Shown: in pieces, positions 9,093-18,276 of the stretch
Layout: each line of letters begins with the position of its first letter
Position numbering within the stretch: the stretch's first letter is position 1
From: Paenibacillus foliorum
GTDB taxonomy: Bacteria; Bacillota; Bacilli; Paenibacillales; NBRC-103111
Direction of reading: 5' to 3'
NCBI RefSeq assembly: GCF_013141765.1
Contig: NZ_WHOD01000013.1
Span: forward strand, 62,001 to 126,000
DNA: 64,000 nt
Notes under the pieces: generated by a model
The model's input: only the letters and a program-made list of their open reading frames with translations
Database searches by the model: none
What the model was told of the DNA's origin: nothing
Made by a program: the position numbers and the translations under genes

Positions 9093-10844
9093 TTATTTAA
9101 TGCTGATAGAACCGGACTCCGCTTGAACCTCGGCTTTTAATATTTTGGAGAAGAAGTCCAGAGGTACATACATCATTCCATCTTCCTTGATCACAGGAGC
9201 TTGACCTAATGGTAAAGGAGCCATTCTATTGATTATATACGAATCCTTTCCTGCCTGAAGACTCGTCCATTGAGCTCCTTTGTTGATTTCAACTAATTGC
9301 TTGTCCTCGTTCCATTTCACGTTATACCCTAAGCGCTCAGCAATGATCCGTAGAGGTACTAAGGATGTTCCATTGTCACTGATGTAGATAGAAGCCTCAA
9401 CGGAAGATAGTTCCTCACCACCAACAGCTAGTCGGGAAGGAGCGGTTGATTCCTTAGGCAGAGCTATACGGAACTCAGGGATACCTGCTGAATAGGGAGC
9501 TATTTCGTAAGGGCTGAAGAGAATAACTGCATCTCCTTTTTCAATATAAAAAGATTGGGTATCCGAAATTCCTTTAAAGCTGTCTTTGAAATAATCATTC
9601 GGATGTTGGGCAATTTCCTGCCCGATCTGTTTATTAATGCCTTCTTTGTAGTTAGCTCCGAATAAATCCTTCAGTTCAACTCGTGAGGTCTCTGGTTCGT
9701 CCCTGACTGTGTAAGTATCAACCCGCTGTATTCCGTGTGCTCCACCTGTGTAAGTATCGGTTATTATTTTGACAGAGACCATATTACCGTTATCGGCTCC
9801 CCCATCAGCTTTAGCCTCGAACAAAATATTGAGCGAATAAGGTCTCATTGAGTAGCCGGATTCCTTTGCTGAAACTGCATCTGCTTGCGCTTGCTTCTTT
9901 AGATTATCCTGATCTTCCATAGCGTGCCGTTCAATAATGTCATTGAGCTGTGCTTGGTATTTAGTATCCTTAAGACCTTCGAAGACCGGGATATTCAAGT
10001 TTGAAGTGAAATAAGCAGATTCATCTTTTATTGTTTTCGTTGTTATTTTCACATTTTGCTGTCCTGTGCTTGTTTTATTGCTAAGTGAAATATGGAATTC
10101 AGGAGTTCCTGATGAACCAGGAGCGATTTGGTACTTTTGGAAAACGAAAACGGCAGCTCCCTTTTCAATATAAAAGGATTGCGTATCCGATATACCTTTG
10201 AAGCCTTCCTCACCTTGGAAAAAATTCTCAGGATGCTTGGCGATTTCCTGTTGAATTTGCGCATTTATATTATCTTTATAGCTATCACCGAACCATTCCT
10301 TCAGCTCGACCCGCTTAGCTTGTGCTTCGTCCAACACATTATAAGTATCAACCCGCGGCATACCGTTAGCTCCACCCGTGTATGTATAGGTTGTCATTTT
10401 GATCGAAATGATGTTAGCATTGGCCGTTCCTCCATCCGCTTTGACTTCGTATTGAATATTTAGCGTATGAGGTCTCATTTCGTAGCCTGATTCTTTCGCT
10501 TTTACCGCTGCATCGCTTGCTTGCTTCTTGATGTTTTCCAAATCTTTCATAGCATGTGAGGAGATGATGTCGTTAAGCTGGTTCTGGTATTGGGTATCTT
10601 TCATTCCTTCGATAACTGGAATCAAGATGTCCACCTGAACCTCCGCAGTTTGTTCTTTGATCGTTTTCCCCGTAATATTAACCCCTTGTTGTTGATTTAA
10701 AGATGCAGATATTGGGAAGGCTACGACTGTCGAAGTTGCTTCAGCTATTGGAAGACTGGCTGCATAAGATAACTGAGGGACTGAAGCTGCTATTAAGCAG
10801 TACCCTGATATACATACTGTGAGCATTTTGAATGATTTTTTCAT
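9093..10844 (-). CDS. Secreted protein with two DUF4163/DUF3298-type repeats and a copper-amine-oxidase N-like domain
   Basis: The 583-residue protein has a signal peptide (about 1-29). Two homologous modules of roughly 200 residues follow (about 55-255 and 270-470). Each contains a TIKxxxA start, a KESGYxMRPxxLNI segment, a TYTGGAxGxxRVDTY segment and FKGISDTQSFYIEKG. These resemble the DUF4163/DUF3298 pair found in anti-sigma factor RsiV and deacetylase PdaC, where it can bind lysozyme or stabilise wall proteins. The last 105 residues match the copper amine oxidase N-terminal-like domain common in Paenibacillus exoproteins (LVPLRIIAERLGY, MYVPLDFFSKIL). No catalytic domain is present. The role is probably wall binding. 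The ATG has an AAGGAGG site. Confidence 0.8.
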   Translation of the reverse strand: MKKSFKMLTVCISGYCLIAASVPQLSYAASLPIAEATSTVVAFPISASLNQQQGVNITGKTIKEQTAEVQVDILIPVIEGMKDTQYQNQLNDIISSHAMKDLENIKKQASDAAVKAKESGYEMRPHTLNIQYEVKADGGTANANIISIKMTTYTYTGGANGMPRVDTYNVLDEAQAKRVELKEWFGDSYKDNINAQIQQEIAKHPENFFQGEEGFKGISDTQSFYIEKGAAVFVFQKYQIAPGSSGTPEFHISLSNKTSTGQQNVKITTKTIKDESAYFTSNLNIPVFEGLKDTKYQAQLNDIIERHAMEDQDNLKKQAQADAVSAKESGYSMRPYSLNILFEAKADGGADNGNMVSVKIITDTYTGGAHGIQRVDTYTVRDEPETSRVELKDLFGANYKEGINKQIGQEIAQHPNDYFKDSFKGISDTQSFYIEKGDAVILFSPYEIAPYSAGIPEFRIALPKESTAPSRLAVGGEELSSVEASIYISDNGTSLVPLRIIAERLGYNVKWNEDKQLVEINKGAQWTSLQAGKDSYIINRMAPLPLGQAPVIKEDGMMYVPLDFFSKILKAEVQAESGSISIK

Positions 10845-11071
10845 GTGACAACCTCCTTAGTTGTGTTTATAGCTTCAGTATAGTTGATTATTTGACGGAG
10901 TTGGTTACAAAGATGTTACAGCTTAATCCATAGAATAGATTCATTTTTTTCATATTTTATAGATGTAAGAGATTATGCCTTAATACCTAAAAATCGTTGA
11001 TATTACGGAATTTAAAATGCATTTGTGGCTCAGAAAATTATGAAAATTGCAATAACAATGATGTGTGGTTA

Positions 11072-11087
11072 GTTTAGTTGACTAAAC
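11072..11087. promoter_or_regulatory. Palindromic operator candidate upstream of gntP
   Basis: GTTTAGT-TG-ACTAAAC is a perfect 7-bp inverted repeat with a 2-base centre. It lies about 140 bases before the permease start. Its size fits a dimeric repressor site, but the regulator is unknown. Confidence 0.45.
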
Positions 11088-11118
11088 CAAATGAATTGGC
11101 TATTATAAGACCTTGTGT

Positions 11119-11168
11119 TTGTAATTTTTTTTCATGATGGACCATGAAATTGTAAATTTTTTTCATGA
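11119..11168 (+). repeat. Tandem 19-bp direct repeats upstream of gntP
   Basis: TTGTAAWTTTTTTTCATGA occurs at 11119-11137 and 11150-11168, with 18 of 19 bases identical and 31 bases between starts (about three helical turns). The junction also forms a CATG-rich inverted repeat. This may be a regulatory double site. No other feature explains the 10845-11225 gap. Confidence 0.5.
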
Positions 11169-11225
11169 AAGACATTTAAGGAATGAAAAGTAAGTACAGG
11201 GAATTCAGCTTAGGAGGAAATTAAC

Positions 11226-12563
11226 ATGCATTGGATTACAGAGTCCTTACCGATTATTTGGGTAGCTCTTGGTGTCGTATTACTTCTTTACTTGAACATG
11301 CGAGTGAAACTTAACAGTGTCCTTGCTCTTTTGATCGTAGCCGTATTAGTAGGTATTCTGAACGGACTGCCGTTGATGGATGTCGTAGCCTCTGTAAAAA
11401 AAGGTCTTGGCGGTACGCTTGGAAGCTTAGCGCTTATCATCGGTCTTGGTGCTGTATTAGGTAAATTGATGGTTGATTCAGGTGCAGCGCAGCGTGTTGC
11501 GACTTCACTATTAAACAAATTTGGTGTGAAATATGTTGAATGGGCCATCTTGATCGTCGGTGCTATCTTCGGTATATCAGTCTTTTATGAAGTAGCGTTT
11601 ATCATATTAGCTCCCCTTGTTATTAGCATTGCAATCGAGGCGAAAATTCCATATTTACGTCTGGGTGTTACGATGGTTGCTTCCGCGACAATGGCTCATA
11701 GTATTTTCCCGCCGCAGCCTGGTCCAACTGCACTTGTTGAAGCCTATGGCGCAGATATGGGTATGGTCTATATCTTGGGGATAGTTGTTGTTATTCCTGC
11801 AGTAATATGCGCTGGTATTATTTTACCAAGGTTTCTGCGTAAATTAGACCGTCCTGTACCACCGCTTTTGAAAAAACCAAAGGAATTTACTAATGAAGAA
11901 ATGCCAGGATTTGCGATCAGCTTAATCGTTCCATTGATTCCGGCTTTAATCATTACAGGTACCACCATTTTAGATCTTTTTATCGATAAAGGTACAAAGT
12001 TCTATGAAATCGTAAACTTTTTTGGTAGTGCTGAAATCAGTATGCTTCTTGCTGTGTTAGTAGCCATTTACGTCTTTGGTATTCGCGTAGGGCGGACCAT
12101 GCCGGAAATTATGAAATCTTTCTCAGGTGCTATTGAAGGCATTGCTATGATCGTTTTCATCGTGGGTGCAGGTGGTGCGTTCAAACAGATCATTCTGGAT
12201 AGCGGCATAGGTAACTACATTGCAGCCATGATGCAAAATACAAGCGTTTCTCCATTAATTATGGCATGGGTCATCACAGCTATGCTTCGTATCGCAACAG
12301 GTACAGGTGTTGTATCCGCCATTACAGCGGCTGGCATAGTGGGTCCCCTTATTACCACTTTCGATGTGAACCCTGTCTTAATGGTATTAGCAACAGCTGC
12401 TGGAAGTAACACCATTACACATGTAAACGATGCTTCCTTCTGGTTGTTCAAAGAGTACTTTAACCTATCTATTAAAGACACTTTCAAAACGTGGGGCCTT
12501 CTTTTATTCATTAACTCGATCGTTGGTCTAGGGGTTGTTTTGCTTCTTAGCCTGTTCATCTAA
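11226..12563 (+). CDS. GntP-family gluconate permease
   Basis: The 445-residue protein is almost entirely hydrophobic, with about a dozen membrane helices. It carries GntP-family landmarks: the LGGTLGSLALIIGLGAVLGK stretch (about residues 60-79), FEVAF-like YEVAFIILAPL, SIFPPQPGPTALV, a glycine-rich GAGGAFKQIILDSGIG and the late ATAAGSNTITHVNDASFWLFKE region split by loops. Members import gluconate or related sugar acids by proton symport. It is monocistronic: no gluconate kinase lies beside it, unlike the usual gnt operon, so the true substrate is open. The ATG follows TTAGGAGG, and a strong terminator follows the gene. Confidence 0.88.
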   Translation: MHWITESLPIIWVALGVVLLLYLNMRVKLNSVLALLIVAVLVGILNGLPLMDVVASVKKGLGGTLGSLALIIGLGAVLGKLMVDSGAAQRVATSLLNKFGVKYVEWAILIVGAIFGISVFYEVAFIILAPLVISIAIEAKIPYLRLGVTMVASATMAHSIFPPQPGPTALVEAYGADMGMVYILGIVVVIPAVICAGIILPRFLRKLDRPVPPLLKKPKEFTNEEMPGFAISLIVPLIPALIITGTTILDLFIDKGTKFYEIVNFFGSAEISMLLAVLVAIYVFGIRVGRTMPEIMKSFSGAIEGIAMIVFIVGAGGAFKQIILDSGIGNYIAAMMQNTSVSPLIMAWVITAMLRIATGTGVVSAITAAGIVGPLITTFDVNPVLMVLATAAGSNTITHVNDASFWLFKEYFNLSIKDTFKTWGLLLFINSIVGLGVVLLLSLFI

Positions 12564-12581
12564 TTAAATTGGTTTAGCACG

Positions 12582-12618
12582 AAAAAACACAAACAAGGTC
12601 TCTTGTTTGTGTTTTTTT
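12582..12618 (+). terminator. Rho-independent terminator after gntP
   Basis: A perfect 16-bp stem (12582-12597 with 12602-12617) closes a 4-base loop and ends in a T run. Confidence 0.85.
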
Positions 12619-12924
12619 GTGTTTGGTTATTTTGTGAAAAATTAAGCGATTGCCTAGCATCAAAAACCTGCAGCTATACAGCCTTTTGGCCGTTTTATCG
12701 GTAATCTTGGTGAATTCATGCAAATGTGCAGCTTTTTTTTCACTCTTAGCTGAAACCGGACCGCTTTTCATTAAATTGCTGTACTTTTGCAGTTCTTTCC
12801 TCTACAAGAAAATTTCAGTAGATAATAACTGCATGTTTGCAGGATTATGCAGGCTGATGATCGGGGGGAGGGTCTGGTACTGATTTGAGGTTGAATCAAA
12901 TTTTTATGCAAAGAGTTGATAGGT

Positions 12925-13230
12925 ATGGGAAATTTTCTTCCTAAGAGGTGCGAAGCTGCAAAGCTTATTGCATTTATGGAGCAGCAGGGACCGGTATTGA
13001 AGCTTGGCTCAGATGTGTACCATCTAAAATAAAAGAAAACGCAGCGCAAGGGACATGTACCTGTAGAGTTTACTCTTGATGATTAAAGTAAATTCATATT
13101 TGGCATATGCACTTTATTAGAAAATGAGAGGTTTGTTTACATCAGGGCAGACTTCGAACAAGATTATTTTGTTTTTGGTGAAGGTGTTTATTGGATTTTT
13201 TCTGAGGCTGTGTTTGATATAGAAGAATAA
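12925..13230 (+). pseudogene. Decayed reading frame with two in-frame stops, family unknown
   Basis: One frame stays protein-like for about 100 codons but is cut by TAA at 13030-13032 and TAA at 13084-13086. The pieces read MGNFLPKRCEAAKLIAF..., ...KGHVPVEFTLDD and ...ERFVYIRADFEQDYFVFGEG..., ending in FDIEE and TAA 13228-13230. The constant phase and aromatic/acidic composition suggest a gene lost by point mutation rather than chance. I do not recognise the family. No good ribosome binding site is seen. Confidence 0.4.
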
Positions 13231-13239
13231 CCCTGCTAA

Positions 13240-13470
13240 GTAGCCGAACAGGTTCTTTACCATGTTTATCGTTCCAGCATAATCCATACCCAGAACTTGG
13301 CGATTATGGAACTAGGGGAAATAACAGGATTCATGATAAATCATGTCGAAATAACAGTAACAGAGTTTTTACGAGAACATATATTCCATGCAGAGTGCTG
13401 TCCCACTGTTGATATTATAGAATCCAAGCTGCTTGGGCATAGAGCGGATAGCTTTTTTGAACACGCATGA
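13240..13470 (+). pseudogene. Second relic frame before sbcD, family unknown
   Basis: In the same phase as the relic just upstream, a 76-codon frame runs to TGA 13468-13470. The part after ATG 13306 reads MELGEITGFMINHVEITVTE..., then a Cys-Cys pair and ends SFFEHA. It has no ribosome binding site and no initiation codon at the beginning of the frame. It may be the continuation of the decayed gene or a separate fragment. Confidence 0.3.
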
Positions 13471-13494
13471 TAACCGAAAGGACGGATAAGTGAA

Positions 13495-14691
13495 ATGAAA
13501 CTATTCCATACAGCCGACTGGCATCTAGGGAAATTAGTACAAGGCGTTTATATGACGGAAGATCAACAATATGTGCTTGAGCAATGGATTAAAGACATAG
13601 AAACGGAAAGGCCGGATGCCGTCATCATTGCCGGTGATTTATATGATCGTGCGGTTCCACCGACAGAAGCTGTGCAATTGCTTGACAGCATGCTGGAAGC
13701 GATTGTTCTTCGATTAAAAATTCCTGTGCTGGCGATCGCGGGTAATCACGACAGCCCTAGCCGTTTAGATTTTGGCAGCCGCATTATGAAAGCATCAGGT
13801 TTCCATATTGCAGGCGAGCTTACATACCCGTTTGAACCAGTGGTTCTGCGGGACGAGCATGGCGAGGTTCATTTTCACCTGATTCCTTATGCGGAGCCGG
13901 GAAAAGTGCGCTACTTACTTGGTGATGACGAAATAAAAACCCATAATGACGCGATGGCAAAAATAACCGAAGCCATTAAAGCGACTATGGATCCGAATGC
14001 TCGCCATGTCCTTGTCGGACATGCCTTTGTTACGCCAGGCGGTGAAGCTGAGGCTAACACAAGCGATTCAGAACGGCCCTTATCCATCGGGGGGGCTGAG
14101 CACGTTAGTGCCAAGCATTTTGAAGGATTTACCTACACAGCTTTAGGACATCTGCATCAAGCCCACCATGTCGGAAACGAGACGGTTCGATATTCGGGTT
14201 CGCCTCTAAAGTATTCCATCTCGGAAGAACGTCATAACAAGGGATACCTTGTCGTCGAGCTTAACCAGCCTGGAAGTGTGACAGTTGAGAAAAGAGAGCT
14301 ATCTCCGCTACGTGACATGCGTACTGTAGAAGGCCTAATGGCGGATATCGAGCAGCATGCGATTAATGAAGATTATGTATTTGTTAGGTTGCTGGATGAA
14401 GCGCCCGTATTGTCCCCCATGGAACGGGTTCGCTCTGTTTATCCGAATGCCATGCATGTTGAACGAAAGATGGCTATGGCTGGGCTGACCGGGGAAGCGT
14501 TAGCAGTTGAAGGACGAGCTATGATGGACGACCTTTCATTATTCAAAGCATTTTATAAGGAAGTAAGAGGAACTGAGCTAACCCCGGAAACGGAGAGGCT
14601 GTTTATCGAGACACTGCAGGAGATCCACAAGGAAGAGGGTGAGCGCCATGAGACCGTTAAAGCTTACGATGACGGCGTTCGGGCCGTATAA
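13495..14691 (+). CDS. sbcD: Exonuclease SbcCD subunit D
   Basis: This 398-residue Mre11-type nuclease works with SbcC to open DNA hairpins and trim double-strand ends. Metal-binding phosphoesterase motifs are clear: ADWHLGK (Asp8, His10), IIAGDLYDR (Asp48), AIAGNHDSPS (Asn84, His85), LVGHAFVTPGGE and ALGHLHQAH. The C-terminal cap domain follows (about 265-390). The ATG lies behind AAAGGACGG. The end of the gene overlaps the start of sbcC, which implies translational coupling. Confidence 0.95.
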   Translation: MKLFHTADWHLGKLVQGVYMTEDQQYVLEQWIKDIETERPDAVIIAGDLYDRAVPPTEAVQLLDSMLEAIVLRLKIPVLAIAGNHDSPSRLDFGSRIMKASGFHIAGELTYPFEPVVLRDEHGEVHFHLIPYAEPGKVRYLLGDDEIKTHNDAMAKITEAIKATMDPNARHVLVGHAFVTPGGEAEANTSDSERPLSIGGAEHVSAKHFEGFTYTALGHLHQAHHVGNETVRYSGSPLKYSISEERHNKGYLVVELNQPGSVTVEKRELSPLRDMRTVEGLMADIEQHAINEDYVFVRLLDEAPVLSPMERVRSVYPNAMHVERKMAMAGLTGEALAVEGRAMMDDLSLFKAFYKEVRGTELTPETERLFIETLQEIHKEEGERHETVKAYDDGVRAV

Positions 14692-17600
14692 AGATAAAGA
14701 AATTGTTGATTTTTCAGAGCTTAAGGGGCATCGATTGTTTGTCGTTTCGGGAAATACAGGGGCCGGGAAAACCTCTATATTTGATGCCATATGCTTCGCT
14801 TTGTACGGAGAGGCGAGCGGGGAGGATCGGAATGATAGCCGAATGCTTCGCAGTCATTTCGCCGATGATCAAGTGTACACATCTGTTGATTTTGAATTTG
14901 AAATAAAAGGTCGGACATACCGTGTTTTTAGGCAGCTGGCGCATGTCAAAGCAGGCAACAAGGGTGCGACGGGAGACCGTCATGAGCTGTATGGAATAGC
15001 TGGTGGGCAAGAGGCTCCGCTAACTGACCGCTTTATCATATCGCAGGTGGATGAGAAGCTCCGCGAAATTATTGGGCTCACGAAGGATCAGTTCGGTCAG
15101 ATCGTCATGCTGCCTCAGGGTGAATTCCGCAAGCTGCTGACCTCGGAGACCGAAAATAAAGAGGAGATTTTACGTCGTATATTTAAGACCGGATTATACA
15201 AAATTGTCGCCGACCATCTAAATGAGAAACGGAAGCAAATGCAACAGATCTGCGTGGAGCTGGCTGGCATTCGGGATTATCATATCAACAATGTGAAGGG
15301 TTCTTTGTCCGGGCGTGAAGGATCCGATCTGCTGCAAGTATTTCAACAGCAGCATTACAATACATATCAAGTTATGGAAGCATTGGATAAAGAGGTTGAT
15401 TACTACGCGGAACAAATCAAGCAAAAAAAGCAGCAGCTGCAGCTAGAAATGGCTAAGTACCAAGAGAATACGACGATCTATCATCAAGCTCAAAACGTGA
15501 ACGAGCAATTCGATCTCTTGGATCAAAAGGTAACGGCCAAACAACAGCTAATAGAGCAGGAACAGGAGTTTAAGCAGAAAACGGAGCAGCTATCTTTAGC
15601 TGAGCAAGCTGTTCATCTTCATGTGTATGAGCGGCAGAACGCAGAGATGATAGAGGAGCTTACCCGCAAAACCAAGCTTCTCGAAGATTCTCTGTTCGAA
15701 TGCTTGCAAGCAGAGACAGCATTGCAAACAGCTGCGAAGAAATATGCACAGGAAGAGGGAAAAGCGGAAGAAAGAGAGCAATCCGTTCGTGAGCTCGATC
15801 GACTCCAAGGATTTTTGCCTACGGTTAAGGAGCTGAATGAAAAACAGCAGCTGGTGTTGACATTAGAAACAGATACAGTAGCTTTGTCGAAGCAATTGCG
15901 TACTGTAGAGGCGGAGCTTGAGGGTAAGCAATCCGAACGGTTGTTGACAGCAGCTCAAGTCAAGGAGTTGGAAGATAAGGTTATCCATTTGCCGAATAAA
16001 ACGGAGCAGCTTAACCTTCTGAGACAACAAGCTACACAGATGCAAGAGTATATCAGCCTCGTACAAAAATCCAAAAAAGAACAAGAGGAAGAGAAACAGC
16101 ACGAATGGGCATTCGAACGAACGGAGAGGTCGTATTCTGCGTTGGAGAACCGTTGGATTGGAGGCCAAGCAGGTTTGCTAGCTCGGCATCTGCATGATGG
16201 TGATTCCTGCCCTGTGTGTGGAAGTGAGGATCACCCTAAGAAAGCAGTTGTAACCGAAGACATCCCAACCAAAGAAGAGCTTGAACGGCTGCGGGGAGAA
16301 AAGACTGCGTTAGAAAAGAAATATCTTGAAGCGAAAGCGACACTCACAGCCACTGCACGGCAGATTCAGGAGAAGCAGCATCAAGTGCTCGAACAGGGAT
16401 ATAGCTTGGAAGGGATACATGAAGCTTATCTCGCGCTAGTGCAAGTAGGTAAGGCGTTAGCAGAAGAGGTAAAGAGTTTAAGGGTGGATAGCGAGAAGCT
16501 GATTCCGCTCAAACAGTCGCTCCAAACGTTGGACAGTAAGCTTGATGAAATCCGTAAGCATAAGGAAAGCTTGGCGAACCTTTTCAATGACAAGAAGACG
16601 ATTTATGCCACAGAGAAGGCTCTGTACGATCAAGCATTATCGTCATTACCTGAGGAAGTGCGAAGTCTTGAGCAGCTTCAAGTGCGAATTGGAGAAGCGG
16701 AGCAACGCAAGATGCAGCTGGAGGCTGAATGGAAGAAGGCCCAGCTGCAATACCAAGAGGGGAACGAGCGGAATATCAAGGCAGTTGCTGGCCGTGATAA
16801 TGCTGAGAGTCAGAAGAATGAGGCGACAGCCAATAAGGAAAAGGCCCTTCAAAGCTACATCGATGCGTTAAAGCAAGCTGGATTTAAGACGGAAGAAGTC
16901 TATAAAGCGGCCAAGATGACCGATACAGCTCAGGCGGAGCTGAAGAAGCAGATTGAGCAGTATAGTACATCCTTGGCAGCGGTAAGCAAACAAATAGAGG
17001 AGCTATCCGTTACTCTTGCAGGTAAAGCTCGTCAAGATCTTGCCGTGCTGAAACAGAGCTTACAAGAGCTGGAACAATACATAGAGTCGATTCGCAGCCA
17101 TTACATACAAGCCGAAAACAGCTATGACAAGGGTGTGGACGGTAAAGCGAACATCGCCGAGGCCGAGAATAATTGGCAGCAGGCCGAACGTGAGTACCAG
17201 CTAGTGAAGGATTTATACGACGTTGTTCGAGGAGAGAATGGCAAGAAAACCTCCTTTGAGAGGTACTTGCAAATCGAGTTTCTGGAAAAGATTATTTACA
17301 CCGCTAATCAACGTTTGCTGCGGATGTCAGACGGACAGTACTACCTGGTTCGTAGTGACCGTTTGGAGAAGCGCGGCAAGCAGAGTGGTCTTGGATTTGA
17401 TGTCTTTGATAATTATACAGGCCAGCTGCGGGACGTGAAGACGTTATCCGGAGGAGAAAAGTTCAACGCTTCACTCTGTTTAGCGCTCGGGATGGCGGAT
17501 GTTATCCAATCTTATGAAGGTGGAATCTCGATAGAAACGATGTTTATCGATGAAGGCTTCGGCTCTTTGGATGAAGAATCCTTGAACAAGGCGATTGATA

Positions 17601-17740
17601 CTCTAATCGAATTACAGCAGTCTGGTCGAATGATTGGCGTCATTTCACATGTTCAGGAGCTGAAGCAAGCCATACCCGCCATTTTGGAAGTTAAGAAAAC
17701 AAGAGAAGGGTACAGCTACACGAACTTTTGCGTAAGCTAA
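14648..17740 (+). CDS. sbcC: Exonuclease SbcCD subunit C
   Basis: This Rad50-type SMC ATPase has about 1030 residues. It shows Walker A SGNTGAGKTS (about 34-43), two long coiled coils, the zinc-hook CPVCG at about 521, the signature LSGGEK at about 933, Walker B MFIDEGFGSLDEE and the H-loop VISHV. I chose ATG 14648 (MRPLKLTMTAFGPYKD) because the AAGAGGG site is 8 bases upstream and family members begin this way. A GTG at 14639 would add three residues. The gene overlaps sbcD by 44 bases. The pair processes stalled or broken DNA ends in the cytoplasm. Confidence 0.95.
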   Translation: MRPLKLTMTAFGPYKDKEIVDFSELKGHRLFVVSGNTGAGKTSIFDAICFALYGEASGEDRNDSRMLRSHFADDQVYTSVDFEFEIKGRTYRVFRQLAHVKAGNKGATGDRHELYGIAGGQEAPLTDRFIISQVDEKLREIIGLTKDQFGQIVMLPQGEFRKLLTSETENKEEILRRIFKTGLYKIVADHLNEKRKQMQQICVELAGIRDYHINNVKGSLSGREGSDLLQVFQQQHYNTYQVMEALDKEVDYYAEQIKQKKQQLQLEMAKYQENTTIYHQAQNVNEQFDLLDQKVTAKQQLIEQEQEFKQKTEQLSLAEQAVHLHVYERQNAEMIEELTRKTKLLEDSLFECLQAETALQTAAKKYAQEEGKAEEREQSVRELDRLQGFLPTVKELNEKQQLVLTLETDTVALSKQLRTVEAELEGKQSERLLTAAQVKELEDKVIHLPNKTEQLNLLRQQATQMQEYISLVQKSKKEQEEEKQHEWAFERTERSYSALENRWIGGQAGLLARHLHDGDSCPVCGSEDHPKKAVVTEDIPTKEELERLRGEKTALEKKYLEAKATLTATARQIQEKQHQVLEQGYSLEGIHEAYLALVQVGKALAEEVKSLRVDSEKLIPLKQSLQTLDSKLDEIRKHKESLANLFNDKKTIYATEKALYDQALSSLPEEVRSLEQLQVRIGEAEQRKMQLEAEWKKAQLQYQEGNERNIKAVAGRDNAESQKNEATANKEKALQSYIDALKQAGFKTEEVYKAAKMTDTAQAELKKQIEQYSTSLAAVSKQIEELSVTLAGKARQDLAVLKQSLQELEQYIESIRSHYIQAENSYDKGVDGKANIAEAENNWQQAEREYQLVKDLYDVVRGENGKKTSFERYLQIEFLEKIIYTANQRLLRMSDGQYYLVRSDRLEKRGKQSGLGFDVFDNYTGQLRDVKTLSGGEKFNASLCLALGMADVIQSYEGGISIETMFIDEGFGSLDEESLNKAIDTLIELQQSGRMIGVISHVQELKQAIPAILEVKKTREGYSYTNFCVS

Positions 17741-17804
17741 CTCATGAAATCCTGTCCTAAATCGGTGCTCTCCGCATAAATATGTAATAAAAAGGAGAGT
17801 GAAC

Positions 17805-18155
17805 ATGGTGGACAAGAAAGTGAAACGTTACTATCAGCTGAAGCAAAAGCATAAAGAGATAGAGCAAGAATTGACAGAGCTCCGCAACGACATTACGACC
17901 TACTGTACAGAGCAGGGTGTTTCCGAGCTGGAGGTTGGCGGTCACAGAGTGAAGATTGTTTTCCAGGAGCGCAAGGAATACGATGATAGCAAGTTGTACG
18001 AAGCGCTGCCTGACTCCGAAGTGTGGCGTATGCTCTCCAAATCAGATTCTTCCAAGATCACGAGCTTGATTAAGCTTAATGTGATCTCAGAGGAAAAGAT
18101 AAAGGATACCTTTACGGTAAAGACGGTAATGCTGCTTCATGTGGATAAAAAGTAG
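17805..18155 (+). CDS. Small coiled-coil protein downstream of sbcC
   Basis: The 116-residue hydrophilic protein begins with a heptad-rich coil (KVKRYYQLKQKHKEIEQELT..., about 3-30) and continues into a mixed beta/alpha part (ELEVGGHRVKIVFQE, EALPDSEVWRMLSKSD). I do not know a function. The arrangement of a leading coil and a compact tail recalls small phage-like accessory proteins, but no catalytic motif is visible. ATG 17805 is preferred, seven bases after AAAGGAG; the GTG at 17799 is too close to that site. It lies 64 bases after sbcC in the same direction and shares its terminator, so a role with SbcCD is possible by association only. Confidence 0.75.
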   Translation: MVDKKVKRYYQLKQKHKEIEQELTELRNDITTYCTEQGVSELEVGGHRVKIVFQERKEYDDSKLYEALPDSEVWRMLSKSDSSKITSLIKLNVISEEKIKDTFTVKTVMLLHVDKK

Positions 18156-18176
18156 AAGTAAAGTAAAAGTGGAAGG

Positions 18177-18222
18177 AAAGAACCCGAACAAAAGCATTAT
18201 GCTTTCGTTCGGGTTCTTTTTA
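18177..18222. terminator. Bidirectional terminator between the sbcDC unit and spoVR
   Basis: A 13-bp stem (AAAGAACCCGAAC with GTTCGGGTTCTTT) holds an inner AAAGCAT/ATGCTTT hairpin and is flanked by A- and T-rich ends. It can serve both converging units. Confidence 0.85.
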
Positions 18223-18276
18223 CTTGTCGAGATGAACGCGGTAGGCAAAAGGAGGATTTACATGGAATGTTTTTGA

